Shown piece by piece: positions 1 to 11,149 of a stretch of 64,000 nucleotides of DNA (its first letter is position 1; every line of letters starts with the position of its first letter). The stretch spans positions 428,197,479-428,261,478 of the forward strand of contig CM068369.1 of the NCBI GenBank assembly GCA_034769895.1, read 5' to 3'. The position numbers and the translations under genes are program-made. The notes below the pieces were generated by a model that was not told the DNA's origin, ran no database searches, and saw only the letters and a program-made list of their open reading frames with translations. The DNA comes from Magicicada septendecula. Taxonomy: Eukaryota > Arthropoda > Insecta > Hemiptera > Cicadidae.

Positions 1-572
1 TAACCTCATATTTATGTACGACTTTTAAACCACTTGTACGACACTTAAACAAACCAATTACCATTACACATTACCGTACTTAAGGAAAAAACATTGTAAG
101 GTTGTGTATTTTTAATATTGTAATTGCATCTGAATCTTTTAACGTGGCCAAAAGACCTCACAACCATCGAACGAAATATTTGTTGATTGGCATAATAACA
201 CGCCATGCTGTGTTTATTTGTATTCAAAATCGATTGGTTAACCCTTGAGTAGAGTCTTATAAAGAATTATCCGGTCCAGAATTGTATATAAAAAATTAAT
301 TACAACTTGTGTCTATAAAATATTAACTTCAAATTAATAATAAATCCATACTGTGTGTGTTAAATTGTGTTTTATTTTCATTAGAAAAGTGTATGTTTAA
401 AATTATAATGTATAGCGAATGTTTCTGATGCGACGCCTAGCGCGCAAGTAGCGAATACTGTAACTGCTCACTCGATTAACAAAAATTGAGAAAAGGCGGG
501 ACGGATTGAATTCGTCGCATCGTTCGAATAAAACATTGATAAGGAGACAATTTTAATTGTTTTATACCAACA
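1..572 (+). mobile_element. LTR, 3' portion, element G
   Basis: Read as the right-hand part of a plus-strand LTR whose start lies before the window. The support is its end: an AATAAA polyadenylation signal at 527-532, a T-rich stretch, a terminal CA at 571-572, and a PBS-like sequence three bases later. The rest is AT-rich and noncoding; the short reading frames in it look like chance. No second copy of this LTR was seen, so its start, length and family are unknown. Confidence 0.5.
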
Positions 573-575
573 ATT

Positions 576-592
576 TGGCGCCACCCGGGGAT
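576..592 (+). other. Primer-binding site of element G
   Basis: TGGCGCCACCCGGGGAT begins three bases after the LTR end, the same spacing as in element B. The first seven bases match the TGGCGCC start of tRNA-Lys primer sites; I could not assign the remaining bases to a tRNA with confidence. Confidence 0.5.
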
Positions 593-776
593 TATCCACT
601 ACGTTTGAACCTCAGATCGGGAACCACGATACCTGGTCACCAGTACGTTCGCTACGGACCCAAACATCGTGAGTTACATCGCCATACGAGGACGAAGTGG
701 TAAGAAACACAGACACAATTTACACTCAGACACATTGTTATATTTTACAGAGGTATATTAAAGAAGAAGCACGAGT
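593..776 (+). other. Leader of element G, noncoding
   Basis: Sequence between the G primer site and the start of repeat R. It shares nothing obvious with the leader of element E at 63172-63210, although both run into the same repeat R. No reading frame of note. Confidence 0.35.
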
Positions 777-2215
777 TGGGTTATAATATTCAAATAATTT
801 AAGAAAAGCACATAACATCAATCATCATAGGAATTGTGTAAACATGACATATAAATAATATAATACGCTTTTAAAACCCTTGACATGCAACACATAATCG
901 GCAATAGATACTCAAATACATATAAATTACAAATAAAAGATAACAGATTCAACCCGGCAGACAGCCTTATATGAATTCTTACAACAAAAAAAAAACCCAT
1001 TAACCCATAAGAGTATAATCGAATTCAAAATCTGGACTAATTATAAGGACTAGAATTTGCCAATTTCAACTGGCACCGCAGCCTGTACAACTCTCGAGTT
1101 ACAAATTTATAATTAAAAATTTTGGGCTTGTCCCCTGATGGTAACTACCCTCACAAGATTAACGTGTCTGTATGGTCTATAAAATAGTAGACTTTCACTT
1201 TCTTTTATGCTTTTATGAGAATACAGAATTTTCAAGAAAATCCAATTGGAACATAATCACCAGTAAATAAACTATAAACTGAGGAGGATATTATAACCTT
1301 ACAATTGAATAATTTAAGAGATCCTGAACTGACTATGGCATTAAAAATAAACCATCATGGATTTAATTATTAAAGAGCCGGAATAATTTTATAAAATTGT
1401 AGAATCTATGATTTAAGCTTTACAACAAAATATAAAAGAATTCACAGGGGCTGAATCGTCCCGGGCGCAGACATGTCCCCGCACCAGATACAACACATAA
1501 TGACATGTCGAATGCCTGCAGGCAACTGCATCAACAGGTGACGGCCTCAAGTTACAGAACAACGGAACCCTTAACACCCTAAAAAAAACCCAACCCCTTT
1601 TTATATTATAATATATACATACACATAAAAAATATCCACATGTTATAGGGACTCAACCCGCCGGTTAAGCCCCAGCATATATAAACTGTACCCACATAAT
1701 TCTGCTAAAATCACCAGTGCAACTCATACCGTAAAAAAATAAAATTAATGATGGCCAGACACATTGCCTGCCCCCGGGTTCACAATTCTCTTGAGGCGTA
1801 ATTACATAATGAGAGTTAAACGGATAAAGTTCGTAACCGACTTTCGATCGTGCCATACCACATCCCGCTAAACTCACGCGCTATAATTCGACCTCGAATT
1901 ACTAATACCGTCTACTCCCCATGCAACGCTCAAGACTACCGGCAGTTCAAGTCGCAAAAGAAAACAACCCCAACTAAAAACGCAGCCACGTGGCGGCACC
2001 AGGTTTACAATTTCAAACAGGCGAACAATTATTCATTCACATAATATACACAATAACAATATATATGTAACCCTACATGATAGAAGCATAGATGTTAATC
2101 TTTGAGAAAATATTTAAAGTTCCAATTTGCCAGAACTATTCCCGAGTTTGCAAGCCTCGTCACACCAAAGGACCCACGGGTTCAATCCTAAATCTAACCA
2201 CGCTCTGCTACCATT
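777..2215. repeat. Repeat R, left copy (noncoding)
   Basis: About 1.44 kb, of which the first 760 bases or so recur nearly identically and in the same orientation at 63211-64000, where the window ends. The copies differ by a few substitutions and by about 33 extra bases near 63730 in the right copy. Homology starts at an AATATTC motif in both. The longest frames are 60-70 codons and unconvincing. It is either the plus-strand body of the G and E elements (both LTRs run into it shortly after their primer sites) or the minus-strand body of the C element whose LTR end follows at 2216. It resembles the noncoding body of a large non-autonomous LTR element. Confidence 0.6.
2195..2213 (-). other. Candidate initiator-tRNA primer site, element C
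   Basis: On the minus strand the sequence reads TGGTAGCAGAGCGTGGTTA, two bases after an LTR-like end TTACA. Its first 12 bases match the complement of an insect initiator tRNA-Met 3' end including CCA. This would make 2216 onward the 5' LTR of a minus-strand element. Alternatively it is coincidental and the TGTAAC at 2216 starts a plus-strand 3' LTR. Confidence 0.4.
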
Positions 2216-2636
2216 TGTAACCCCTCTTTAAAAAATTTTTGTTGCCTTATAAATTTTTTTTTTTTTTTTGAGAGGGGCCACTAGATATTTAAAACTAGGC
2301 AGAAGGCCTAGAGAAGCAAAAATGCGCTGGGTCGACTGAGACGGGACTTGCAATGAAACTCTGCTGTTGAACAACAATAACAATTTTTATTATAGTCATA
2401 CTTCATATAGTATATACATGTGCATATGAATTTCAATTTAAGGTTTATTAATACAATTTAACCTCTAATACTTCTTTATATAATTATAATCCCTTTCCCA
2501 AGTATTTCCATATTCATAGTAGTTCAAAAATTATTAATATAATTCAACAGTTAATATATCTTCATATAATTAGAGTTAATTTTCCAAGTATTTTCATATT
2601 CATAGTAATTCAAAATATACTAATGTTATTCAACAG
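2216..2636 (-). mobile_element. Partial LTR of element C, interrupted by element A
   Basis: AT-rich noncoding sequence beginning TGTAACCCC on the plus strand (TTACA end on the minus strand). The part 2327-2636 is repeated at 26789-27098, where it again leads into a (TA)n tract and an A-type LTR. No coding frame. The remaining part of this LTR was not found beyond the A/D/E cluster. Confidence 0.45.
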
Positions 2637-2663
2637 TATATATATATATATATATATATATAT
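2637..2663. repeat. (TA)n tract at the left edge of element A
   Basis: A 27-base TA dinucleotide tract directly abuts the TGTAATA terminus of the A LTR. The homologous tract in the duplicated flank is 33 bases (27099-27131). It is read as the insertion target of element A. Confidence 0.85.
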
Positions 2664-5600
2664 TGTAATATAAATTTTACAAATATAAATAAGAATAAAA
2701 ATATATTTGAAATATATAGAGAGATATTGTGTGTGTATCTTTTGTGATAATCAGGGTATTGTGCTCTTCCTTTAGCCCCACTGTTAGGCTAGTCAAATTG
2801 CAATATAATTTCAAGTGTAATAATAAATAAAATATAAAGATATTGATGATAAGAATATGTTATAACTAGGTGTGTTGGATTGATAAATAACAAATACATC
2901 AAACTTTAAAAATTGTGCAAATATTTTCTCTTGTTCTTGTATCGAGTTTGATGGAATGATTTAATTTAATTAATCAATAATTAATTAATTAGTTGAGTTT
3001 GTAATTTCCTTCTATATCTATTCTCTCAATGTGAATTATGTTTTTGCTTAATAAAAAATAATAATAACATTAACTGTAGAAATAAAAACAATGCTGGTAA
3101 CTGAATAATGATTTGCGTTTATTCATTCAAAATTGTGCGCCAGTCAAACTGCGCATGTCCCAGGCACTGGCGAATATTCGCCACAGTCGGCAGTGAGAAA
3201 AATCAACAAATATATTTTTTACAAGTTTAAATTTATGGTTCTTTTAACGAGTCGAAATGGTCAGAGGGCAAGGAACAAGATACATTTAACAGGTATTCTT
3301 AAACTAAATGTTAATATCTGAAATTGAACAGAATTATTATTACAATTGTCAATTAGAAAGAAATTATTTAAATTTCGAACCAAGTCGAAGAAATGACGTC
3401 ACTCCTCTCCAGGAAGCACTGGCCGATCGTCTTTATAGAAATTCAGCAATGGCCGCCGTCTGCTCGATTTTAACTGCTATGATGCCGTTGGAATTGAAGA
3501 TCTTCTCCCACAGAAATAAAACGATGTTCCCTTTTCTGCGAAGTGGTGTTGGTCCAAAATATAGTGTTGAATGTCCCCTCGTCGTCTGCGATGTCGAATT
3601 CTGGATGGATCTCTTGTGTAGTGTGATGTTCAAATATGTGTGTTGGTTTTCTGTGAATTCGTTCCAAAATTGTTCAAAATGGCTGTCGATTTCTGGTGTA
3701 GAGTTTTATGGTGTTATACTGTGTTTTTGGAAACTTGTGAAGTGTTAGACATTGATAGATAAGGTTATTTCACTTGTTAGTTCATCTCCGTTACACGCCA
3801 CATAACCACACTTGGTTTTAATACAAATTATTTGGTTTTCAATACTCCACTAACACATTTTTCAACTGTTCAGCTTTGCGATTAACAATAGACTAATAGA
3901 CGCAACGTCGTCGTTTTAGGGCAATTTGTGGTATGTCTTTTTCCTCTTCATATTGTTTAATTATAAAATATCTGTCTAAGACTTGTTTCACTATCTAACT
4001 ATACATAACAAGTTTTCTTATTTTTTACTGTATTTCAAATATTTCTTAATTTTACATGAATCTAACTATTCAGTAATATTGATTATTTAATTTTACATCT
4101 TTTGATATATAGCTGGGTTTGTTTCAAACTCATTTAAGCCCAAAAATTACAATTTTACATAATGATTGTATGCCCCATATTTTGTACAAATTCAGTGTTT
4201 TAAAGGTTTTTATTTGTTTTTTCGGTATAATATTTCCCTGGAATACACCTAATAACTCCGTAATTACTTTGTTGTTAATAATTTGGTTATTAAAACATTT
4301 CAATATTGATTAATTTGCTGTTTAGTCTGATTTGATTACTATCATAAGCCTATTTTTGACTGTTTCCAAAAGAAGTTAATTTTCTTTCTTTTGTCATTCT
4401 ATTTGCTATTAACTGTATCTGCATTAATTATACTTTCAATTTCTGTATTGTATGTATTGAATTCTATTCCTATTACATAGATTAATTCTTTGATAGATAA
4501 TTTTTTTGGTTTATAGGCCAGTCTGTGTTTACAAAAATGGTGTCTTGGCTGGTCTGTTTGTACAATTATACATGGTTTACTGATTTGAATAAAATTATTA
4601 CATTTTTATGCCCTACTTGCCTCTCTGACTTACACAATGGAAAATTAAATGACCTGATTTTAAATACAATAGAATATCTTGTATCTACTAAACTTTCTTT
4701 ATACTAATAACATCATTGAACCACAACATGAACATCTTATGCCTAATTTTAACAAAAACATCTTATTATCAACTATTTTCCATATATCACCTAATTTTAA
4801 CAAAAACATCTTATTCCTCTTATTTTTTACTGTATCATCAAATGATAACAAAATAGCTTATCCTAGACATAATTTAATAAAAAAAAATAAAAAAACTCCT
4901 ATTACTAGTAACACTGTCAGTCACTAACTGTCTTGTGTATTTATGATTCTTTTGAAAACACTTTAACTGTGATTAAAAACATCGTGTATCTATTTACACC
5001 TTACATCTAAAATATTATCTAATTAATAATAAATAACAAACATCTTAATATTAGTCATACCTTCAGTTATGAACTGTCCTTTGGTATTTTTGTCCTTCTC
5101 ACCATTTACTTAGCTATAATTAAAGAAAACATTTCATATGTAATAGTTTTTCTTATATCTAATTTAAAAACTCTTATTACTGGTAATGTTGTCAGTCCTT
5201 AGCTGTCTTTCATTCCAATGGTTTTATTATTATTATTCTACACTCATGGTAGTCTTTTTATAATACTTAAACTTCATTGAAGATTTTTTCATAGATTTAA
5301 CTATGTTTCTCACTATACACTCTGTAGTTTCTTAATTTTGTTATCTCACTTCACTTTATTGGATTCTACACTCTGGTAGTCTTTTTAGTGAGTTCTACAC
5401 TATGGTAGTCTCTTTTGACATATTTTTTAACATATTACACTTACAACTAATATACAATTTGTGTTTTATAGTATTGTATCTTGTAACTTGTTTGGGGTTT
5501 ACCTATATCGGTTTCAATTTTGTCTCATGGTATTTATTATATGACTAACATTTTGTTTTGGCATATCTCTTCCTGGTTCTGGTCTCTTTGTGGGAATCTT

Positions 5601-5937
5601 GATATGTTTTGTCCCTTCTTCAAATATCACATTAGTAGTTTCCTTATTAAAATGGTTTCATGACAGATTATTTCCTTTTTTATGGTCCTTCCCTTTTTGT
5701 ACTGCTTCCCCAATCTACGGGGTATACTGCTGGTTTAACTGGTTTTTTCATAGTAGGTTATTTTAATTAATGGTTTTCTTTATTATCTTCCATTTTTATT
5801 AACATTTTATAGACTTAATTATACAGTTTCTAGTGTAATCCTTAAACAATTTATTCTTCTCACTCACTATGGAACTTTTTCTTTTATTTATGTAACATTA
5901 ATTCAAATGTTTAGTGTGATAATTTTGTTATGTTACA
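2664..5937 (-). mobile_element. 3' LTR of element A (3.27 kb)
   Basis: On the minus strand it starts TGTAACATAAC at 5937 and ends TATTACA at 2664. It is nearly identical to 27132-30409 and clearly homologous to the B LTRs (11150-14577, 22097-25523), but about 150 bases shorter because it holds one decayed primer-site cassette near its end where B has two. At 5938 it joins the polypurine/3' noncoding region, so it is the 3' LTR. It contains a TGACGTCA palindrome (3394-3401). A length above 3 kb is unusual for an insect gypsy LTR. A 146-codon frame at 3308-3748, antisense to the element, is conserved only because the LTR is. Confidence 0.88.
3394..3401. promoter_or_regulatory. CRE-like palindrome TGACGTCA
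   Basis: A perfect 8-base CRE/ATF site, kept in all four A/B LTR copies (also 13682-13689, 24629-24636, 27862-27869). It lies upstream of the AATAAA region, within the expected U3, so it could be a promoter element. The function is inferred from the motif alone. Confidence 0.45.
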
Positions 5938-6954
5938 TATGCTCTCCTGTAAAAGTGATTAGTTCAGATCATACTCTGTATGGATGAAATAATTACTACT
6001 AATTCTTTTGTATTTACATTTTCTCCGTGATTACATGTTTTCACTTTATATACCTTCTTTTTCCACCATTGCTTCCTCTCAGCTGATGTGTATCTCCTTC
6101 ATTAGTTTCTTTTTCTTTTTTTTCATTGATTAGTGGTCTTGAATCTTGTGTATAACATTATCATTTTATATTCCTTCTTATTTGGTGCTTCCTCACCAGT
6201 ATGTTTACTCCCTAACTTCCCTAACAAATTAATTGGAACAGTTCAGAGTGGCACTTTTGGCTTCAATCCCTGCTGTCCAATACTTCAATTGAGTCCAGAG
6301 GTATTATCATCTCTGCTCAACACATAAGACTGATGGCATTTTCTACATCCAGTCATAAAAATAAATAAACAGTAAAAGTAGTCATTTTTGACTAAAATAA
6401 ACATCTTTAGATTCTTCACTTCATAATACGTTATATTAATTAATACTTTTATACACTTGACTCTTCTTCTCTCTTAAAGCTTATTCCATATTAGGTGGTT
6501 TAGGTATGTGGTATCATATACATTTCATCATGTTTACATAGTAAGTAGTATTTATATTTACTCTTTCTACCATCTGGTATCCATTGAGTTACTTTTATTG
6601 CTCATGGTATAACATGAATTAATTCTTTATCACTTTCACTATAACAGTGGTTGTTGTAACAGCATTATCATTATTAGTATCAGGTTTTTTTTTTTTTTTT
6701 TTTTGTTTTTTGGCCTCACTATTTGGTCTTTAGTGAGCTGGTCCTTCTTCATTGTTCCATTTTTATTAAATTATTTTCTGTGTGAGTTTGGTTAATTTGT
6801 TCGATTAAGTCATATGACATTCTGGTTTCCTTTCTCCTTTAGAATTTTGTATCTCTTTCTTACAAAATCTTTTTTCATATTTCAGAGTTATTTCTCATCA
6901 TTTATATGAGTAATGATGTGAGTTTAATGTTTCTTAATTTTAGACATTTTTATT
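5938..6954 (-). other. 3' noncoding region of element A
   Basis: About 1 kb between the 3' LTR and the minisatellite. The minus strand next to the LTR reads TTTTACAGGAGAGCATA, a short purine-rich stretch serving as candidate polypurine tract; element B has the same at 22080-22096. A segment at about 6200-6330 is conserved in B (21700-21840) and, more diverged, in D (34190-34310, 42040-42160). No env-like frame. Confidence 0.7.
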
Positions 6955-7800
6955 CAACTACATTCTTTCTTATTCATAGTTGTTTTTCAAATATTTTGGT
7001 ATAAGTTGTACTTATTATTGTTTTGAATTTTGAAATTATTATTCCTCAAAATTCTTTTTTCATTCATAATAGTCTTTGAATGTTTGTGTAAGTGGTACTT
7101 ACTAATTATTTTGAATTTGGACAATTATTATCTCTATCCAAATTCTTTTTACTTGCATAATAGTCTTTGAATATTTGTGTAGCTTGTACCTACTATTGCT
7201 TTTGAATTTTGAAGCTTATTATGTTCAAAATTCTTTTTATTTATTCACAATAATCCTTCAAATGTTTTGTTGTAAGTTGTGCTTACTGATTTTTGAATTT
7301 TGTAATTATATTCTTATCAAAATTCTTATTTCGTTCACAATATTCTTTCAGATATTTGGTGTAAGTTGTGCTTACTAATTTTTGGAATTTGGTAATTTTT
7401 TATTCTTCCATCAAAATTCTTATTTCGTTCACAATATTCTTTCTGATACTTGGTGTAAGTTGTGCTTACTCATTTTTGGAATTTGGTAATTTTTTATTCT
7501 TCCATCAAAATTCTTATTTTGTTCACAATATTCTTTCTGATACTTGGTGTAAGTTGTGCTTACTCATTTTTGGAATTTGGTAATTTTTTATTCTTCCATC
7601 AAAATTCTTATTTTGTTCACAATATTCTTTCTGATATTTGGTGTAAGTTGTACTTATTAATTTTTTTGGAATGTTGTAGTTTTTTATTCTTCCATCAAAA
7701 TTCTTATTTTGTTCACAATATTCTTTCTGATACTTGGTGTAAGTTGTACTTACTAATTTTTGGAATTTGGTAATTATTTTTATCAAAATTCACAATTTCT
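6955..7800 (-). repeat. Palindromic minisatellite, nine units (element A)
   Basis: Nine units of roughly 85-97 bases, each with a core such as GTAAGTTGTACTTAC, an inverted repeat of GTAAGT and ACTTAC around three bases, followed by a block reading as TTTTGGAATTTGGTAATT. The five units nearest pol (about 7340-7780) are almost identical, so they expanded recently. Because units of about 96 bases are multiples of three, they yield open frames with a repeated peptide; these are not taken as genes. Element B has six units and D has seven diverged ones. Confidence 0.85.
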
Positions 7801-7822
7801 TCATAATAGTTTTAACTCACAA

Positions 7823-10168
7823 CTATGAGTCTTCCAAATATTTTTTAATGGATAACTGATTATAAGTTCCTTTTACTTTATTCGAAATGATATCTTTTAG
7901 TACATACGTATTGTTATTATTGTTTTTAATAATCAGGTATGGGCCGGTATACAGCAGTAATAACTTTTTGGTAATGCCTTCCAAAGTACTGGGTAATTCC
8001 CTGTTTTTTAGCAGTACCTTTTCTCCGACTTCATAGCTTATTATTTTCTTAACAGCCCTTTGATATTTGTTCTTGCGCCTTTCCTGGTCTTCAGCCAATT
8101 TATTGTAGAATCTAATTCGATTGAATTTGTATTCTTGACTCCTGGGGAACTCTATTATGTCTTGTATTTCTCTCGGAGGCGGTTTTTCATACATTGCCGT
8201 GTATGGCGTGGTACCTATAGCGGTGTGATATGACAAATTAAGGAATTCTTCAGTAGCTAATAAATATTCTTGCCACTTCTTTTGTTGATTATAGCAATAA
8301 GTCCGTAATATTCTTCCGACCTCTCGCAGTACCCTCTCCGCTGGATTGCTGCTGGGGTGGTAGACAGACGTCTTGTATGTCTTAATGCCCAATGTATTCA
8401 GAGTGTTTCTCCACCGCCAACCCTTAAATTGCGTTCCATGGTCGGTGATTATGGATGTCGGGCTTCCTACCTCTGGAATGTAATGATTTGTTATTATTCC
8501 TAGAGTCTTCAGAGTGGTGGCTCTGTTCACAGGGTATAGTTTTGTAAATTTTGTAAAATGATCCATCATAATAACAATATACTTGTATCGATGGCGTCCG
8601 CCACTGCGGGGAAATGGACCACATATGTCCAGAAAGACCTTTTCCAGTTTGGCTTGTGAGGTAATTGGTATCATCATACCTTCCTTTTTCTCATTGTTGG
8701 TTTTCACCAATTGACATATCAGACAGGTTTTGAGGTAGTTTCTCGTTTTTCTATTGATACTTTTTATGTGACAATTCTCTTCTATTGCCTTGATCACCTT
8801 CATGGCTCCCATGTGACCGTATCGTAGGTGATAGTCCAGGATGATATCCTTTTCGATTGTAGTAGGGATCATGATTTTCCATATTTCTTCATCAAGGGAA
8901 TGTCTTGATGAATAAAATCCCATTATGTATACAATAAAATTTGTTTATTGTGTCATCTTGGTTGGAGAGACGAAGTTTAATAGAGTTTAACTTTGGATCG
9001 GACTGCTGGTGTTTGCTGATGTCCTGCACTATCTTCTCTAAATCGGATCTGTCCTTAATAATGTTATAGATTTTCAAAATGCTCTCCTTTTCGCCTTCGA
9101 ATGTTTGTTCTTCCAGATTCACTCTTGACAATACGTCGGCTACTACATTTTTCCTTCCAGGAACATACTCCCACTGTATATCGTATTCCTGAAGGGCGAG
9201 TACCCATCTGGTCAATCTACCATGGCTTAATTTGCATCTTCTTAGAAATGATATTGACTTGTGATCTGTTCGGACGGTCACTGGATATCCGAGGATATAC
9301 GTCCGAAACTTCCCGCAGGCAAAGACTACACTTAGCAGTTCTTTTTCCGTCACATTATAGTTCTTTTCACACTGGTTAAGGGTTCTGCTAGCAAAGCTCA
9401 CTACTAGATGGTTTCCACTTTCATCTTCTTGGTACAGTGTTGATCCCAAGCTAATGTTACTAGCGTCACAGTTTAAAAAGAAGGGTCGGTTAAAATCTGG
9501 ATGGTTGAGCATTACTGCATCTAAGAATTTCTCTTTAATTGATTTGAAGGTCTCGTCTTGTTCTTGACCCCATCGCCATTTATTCTTGGGCGACAACTGG
9601 TACTGAAACTGGGCTGTTAGTTCGGAATAATTATTCTGGAACTTCCTATAATAGTTACACAGGCCCAAAAATGATTGTAGTTGCCTTCTGTTTTTTGGTG
9701 TAGGGAATCGTTGTATGGCGTCTACCTTTTCTGTTGATGGTGTTATTCCTTGACTGTTTAGTTGGAAACCCAGGAATTGTACTTCTTTAGCTATAAGCTT
9801 GGACTTGTCCAGTTTAAGGGTGACATTATTTTCAGCAAGCTTCTTCAAGACATACTCCACACGATAACAGTGTTCCTCCCAGTTGGTTGATGTTATTAGG
9901 AGATCATCAACATAGACAGTCGTGAATTGGAGCACTTCTGGTCCTAGTATATGATCCATACAGGCGACAAAAACAGCTACTGAATTCACCAACCCGAAGG
10001 GCAACCTCTTAAACTGATAATTGCGCCCTTCGAAGATGAACGCCATGTATTGCCGGCTTGCTGGGTGCAACTCCACTTGCCAATAGCAGCATACCGTATC
10101 CCAGGTGGTAATGAATCGTGTTCCGTGGAACCTCTTCAAAATTTCATCAATTTCGCCAGGTGAGGTAA
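7823..10168 (-). pseudogene. pol: Element A pol: reverse transcriptase, RNase H, integrase (broken)
   Basis: Minus-strand Ty3/gypsy Pol. The RT-RNase H part (10168 down to about 8897) has the catalytic YVDD at 9903-9914, an RNase H core (CDASN, then TEKELLS, then RTDH) and continues to HNGILFIK. The integrase part (8897 down to 7823) has the HHCC zinc domain (HLRYGH, CLICQ) and the D,D-E residues in LDICGP, TDHGTQF and NPAERV. One extra T near 8897, relative to element B, shifts the frame between RNase H and integrase. The RT fingers are missing, replaced by the LTR fragment at 10169-10348. It cannot make a complete enzyme; B supplies the comparison copy. Confidence 0.9.
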
Positions 10169-10348
10169 GCAAAAAAATTTATAATTTTGCATAATAATTG
10201 CATGTCCCATATTTTGTACAAATTCAGTGTTTTAAAGGTTTTTATTTGTTTTTTCGGTATAATATTTCCATGGAATACACCTAATAACTCCGTAATTACT
10301 TTGCTGTTAGTAATTTGGTTATTAAAACATTTCAATATTGATTAATTC
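10169..10348 (-). other. LTR fragment inserted inside reverse transcriptase
   Basis: These 180 bases match part of the family LTR (12771-12941 in B), in the same orientation relative to the element. They replace about 200 bases of pol encoding the first part of RT (B residues from RKSYPIAQ to IINDR). Pol homology resumes on both sides. It looks like a template switch during reverse transcription or a gene-conversion patch. Confidence 0.8.
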
Positions 10349-11149
10349 TATTGAGGTTAAATTCTACCGGTTCTCTGAATCGTATGGAACATTGGTAGTT
10401 CCGGATCTTTCCAGGTTCGTCAGAAAATACAGCTCGATATTTCTCATATATTTCTACCAATTGATTCAGCTGGTTTTCCTTTAATTGCTCGTTCGCATTG
10501 TGGCACTGGAAGTTACGTATCTCTTGAATCTTTTGTTGCCATAGGTCTTCCTCCGAATCCTGATGTACTGGCTTGTTGTTTGTTGAGTGGTTGGATAAGT
10601 AATTCACCTTATTTTGGTGGTCGAGAAGTTGTCTGGAGTCTAAAGTCTTGTTATCAGTTAAATTGGCTATCCAGGTTGAACCTTCAGCAAAGAGTGATAC
10701 CTTTCCTCGGCACAAGTCGATAATTGCTGAGTTTCGGCGCAATATGTCACATCCTATCATGATGTTGAAAGGTAATCCGGCTGCAACAAGAAATATCATG
10801 TCCACACTAATGCCCTGACTTTTGACATTGAGGGATACCTGCTTTCTTATGGTCTTGTTCTGTCGGCCGGTAGCTCCTACAAGTACAATATTATTAATAG
10901 GTAGTACCGGTAAGTTTTTATGGCATTCCTGATGTATCCGGTCCAACTCATTTCGATTTATTATGGAGACATTGGCTCCAGTGTCTATCATTATAGGAAC
11001 AGAAATACCTTCAATTTCTGCGATTATGTATATTATTTCATTATCATTATTGTTAATATTAAGCTCACTTTCTTCTAATAGGTCCTTACGGATATCCTTT
11101 AAATAATTGCTGTATATTATGGTAAAATTTTTTCTGTTTTTCTTCACAT
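10349..11149 (-). pseudogene. pol: Element A pol: protease and linker (split from gag by element B)
   Basis: The minus-strand frame contains the aspartic protease motif IMIDTGANVSII followed by the flap-like region VLVGATG and the helix around IMIGCDILRRNSAIIDL, then the spacer to RT ending at REPVEFNL. It is homologous to residues 5-270 of the B pol frame. Upstream it is cut at 11149 by the B insertion, whose far side resumes at 25528; downstream it ends in the LTR patch. An apparent start codon at 11180 lies inside the B LTR and is not native. Confidence 0.85.
11146..11149. other. Target-site duplication ACAT, left
   Basis: ACAT precedes the B 5' LTR and is repeated at 25524-25527 after the 3' LTR. 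Joining across the B element gives uninterrupted A-family sequence at the gag-pol junction. A 4-base duplication is typical of many gypsy elements. Confidence 0.9.

Noticed and set aside
1665..1877. 70-codon minus-strand frame in repeat R
   Set aside because: It has no recognisable domain and no support beyond its length.
3308..3748. 146-codon frame in the A LTRs
   Set aside because: It is antisense to the element, is found only where LTRs are nearly identical, and is not kept open in the B LTRs.
7368..7773. Open frames with repeated peptide in the A minisatellite
   Set aside because: They come from repeat units near 96 bases, a multiple of three, and exist in shifted overlapping frames; the arrays of B and D do not keep them.
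6955..7800. Regular direct repeats as a CRISPR-like array
   Set aside because: Units are whole-length tandem repeats without unique spacers, inside a eukaryotic retrotransposon.
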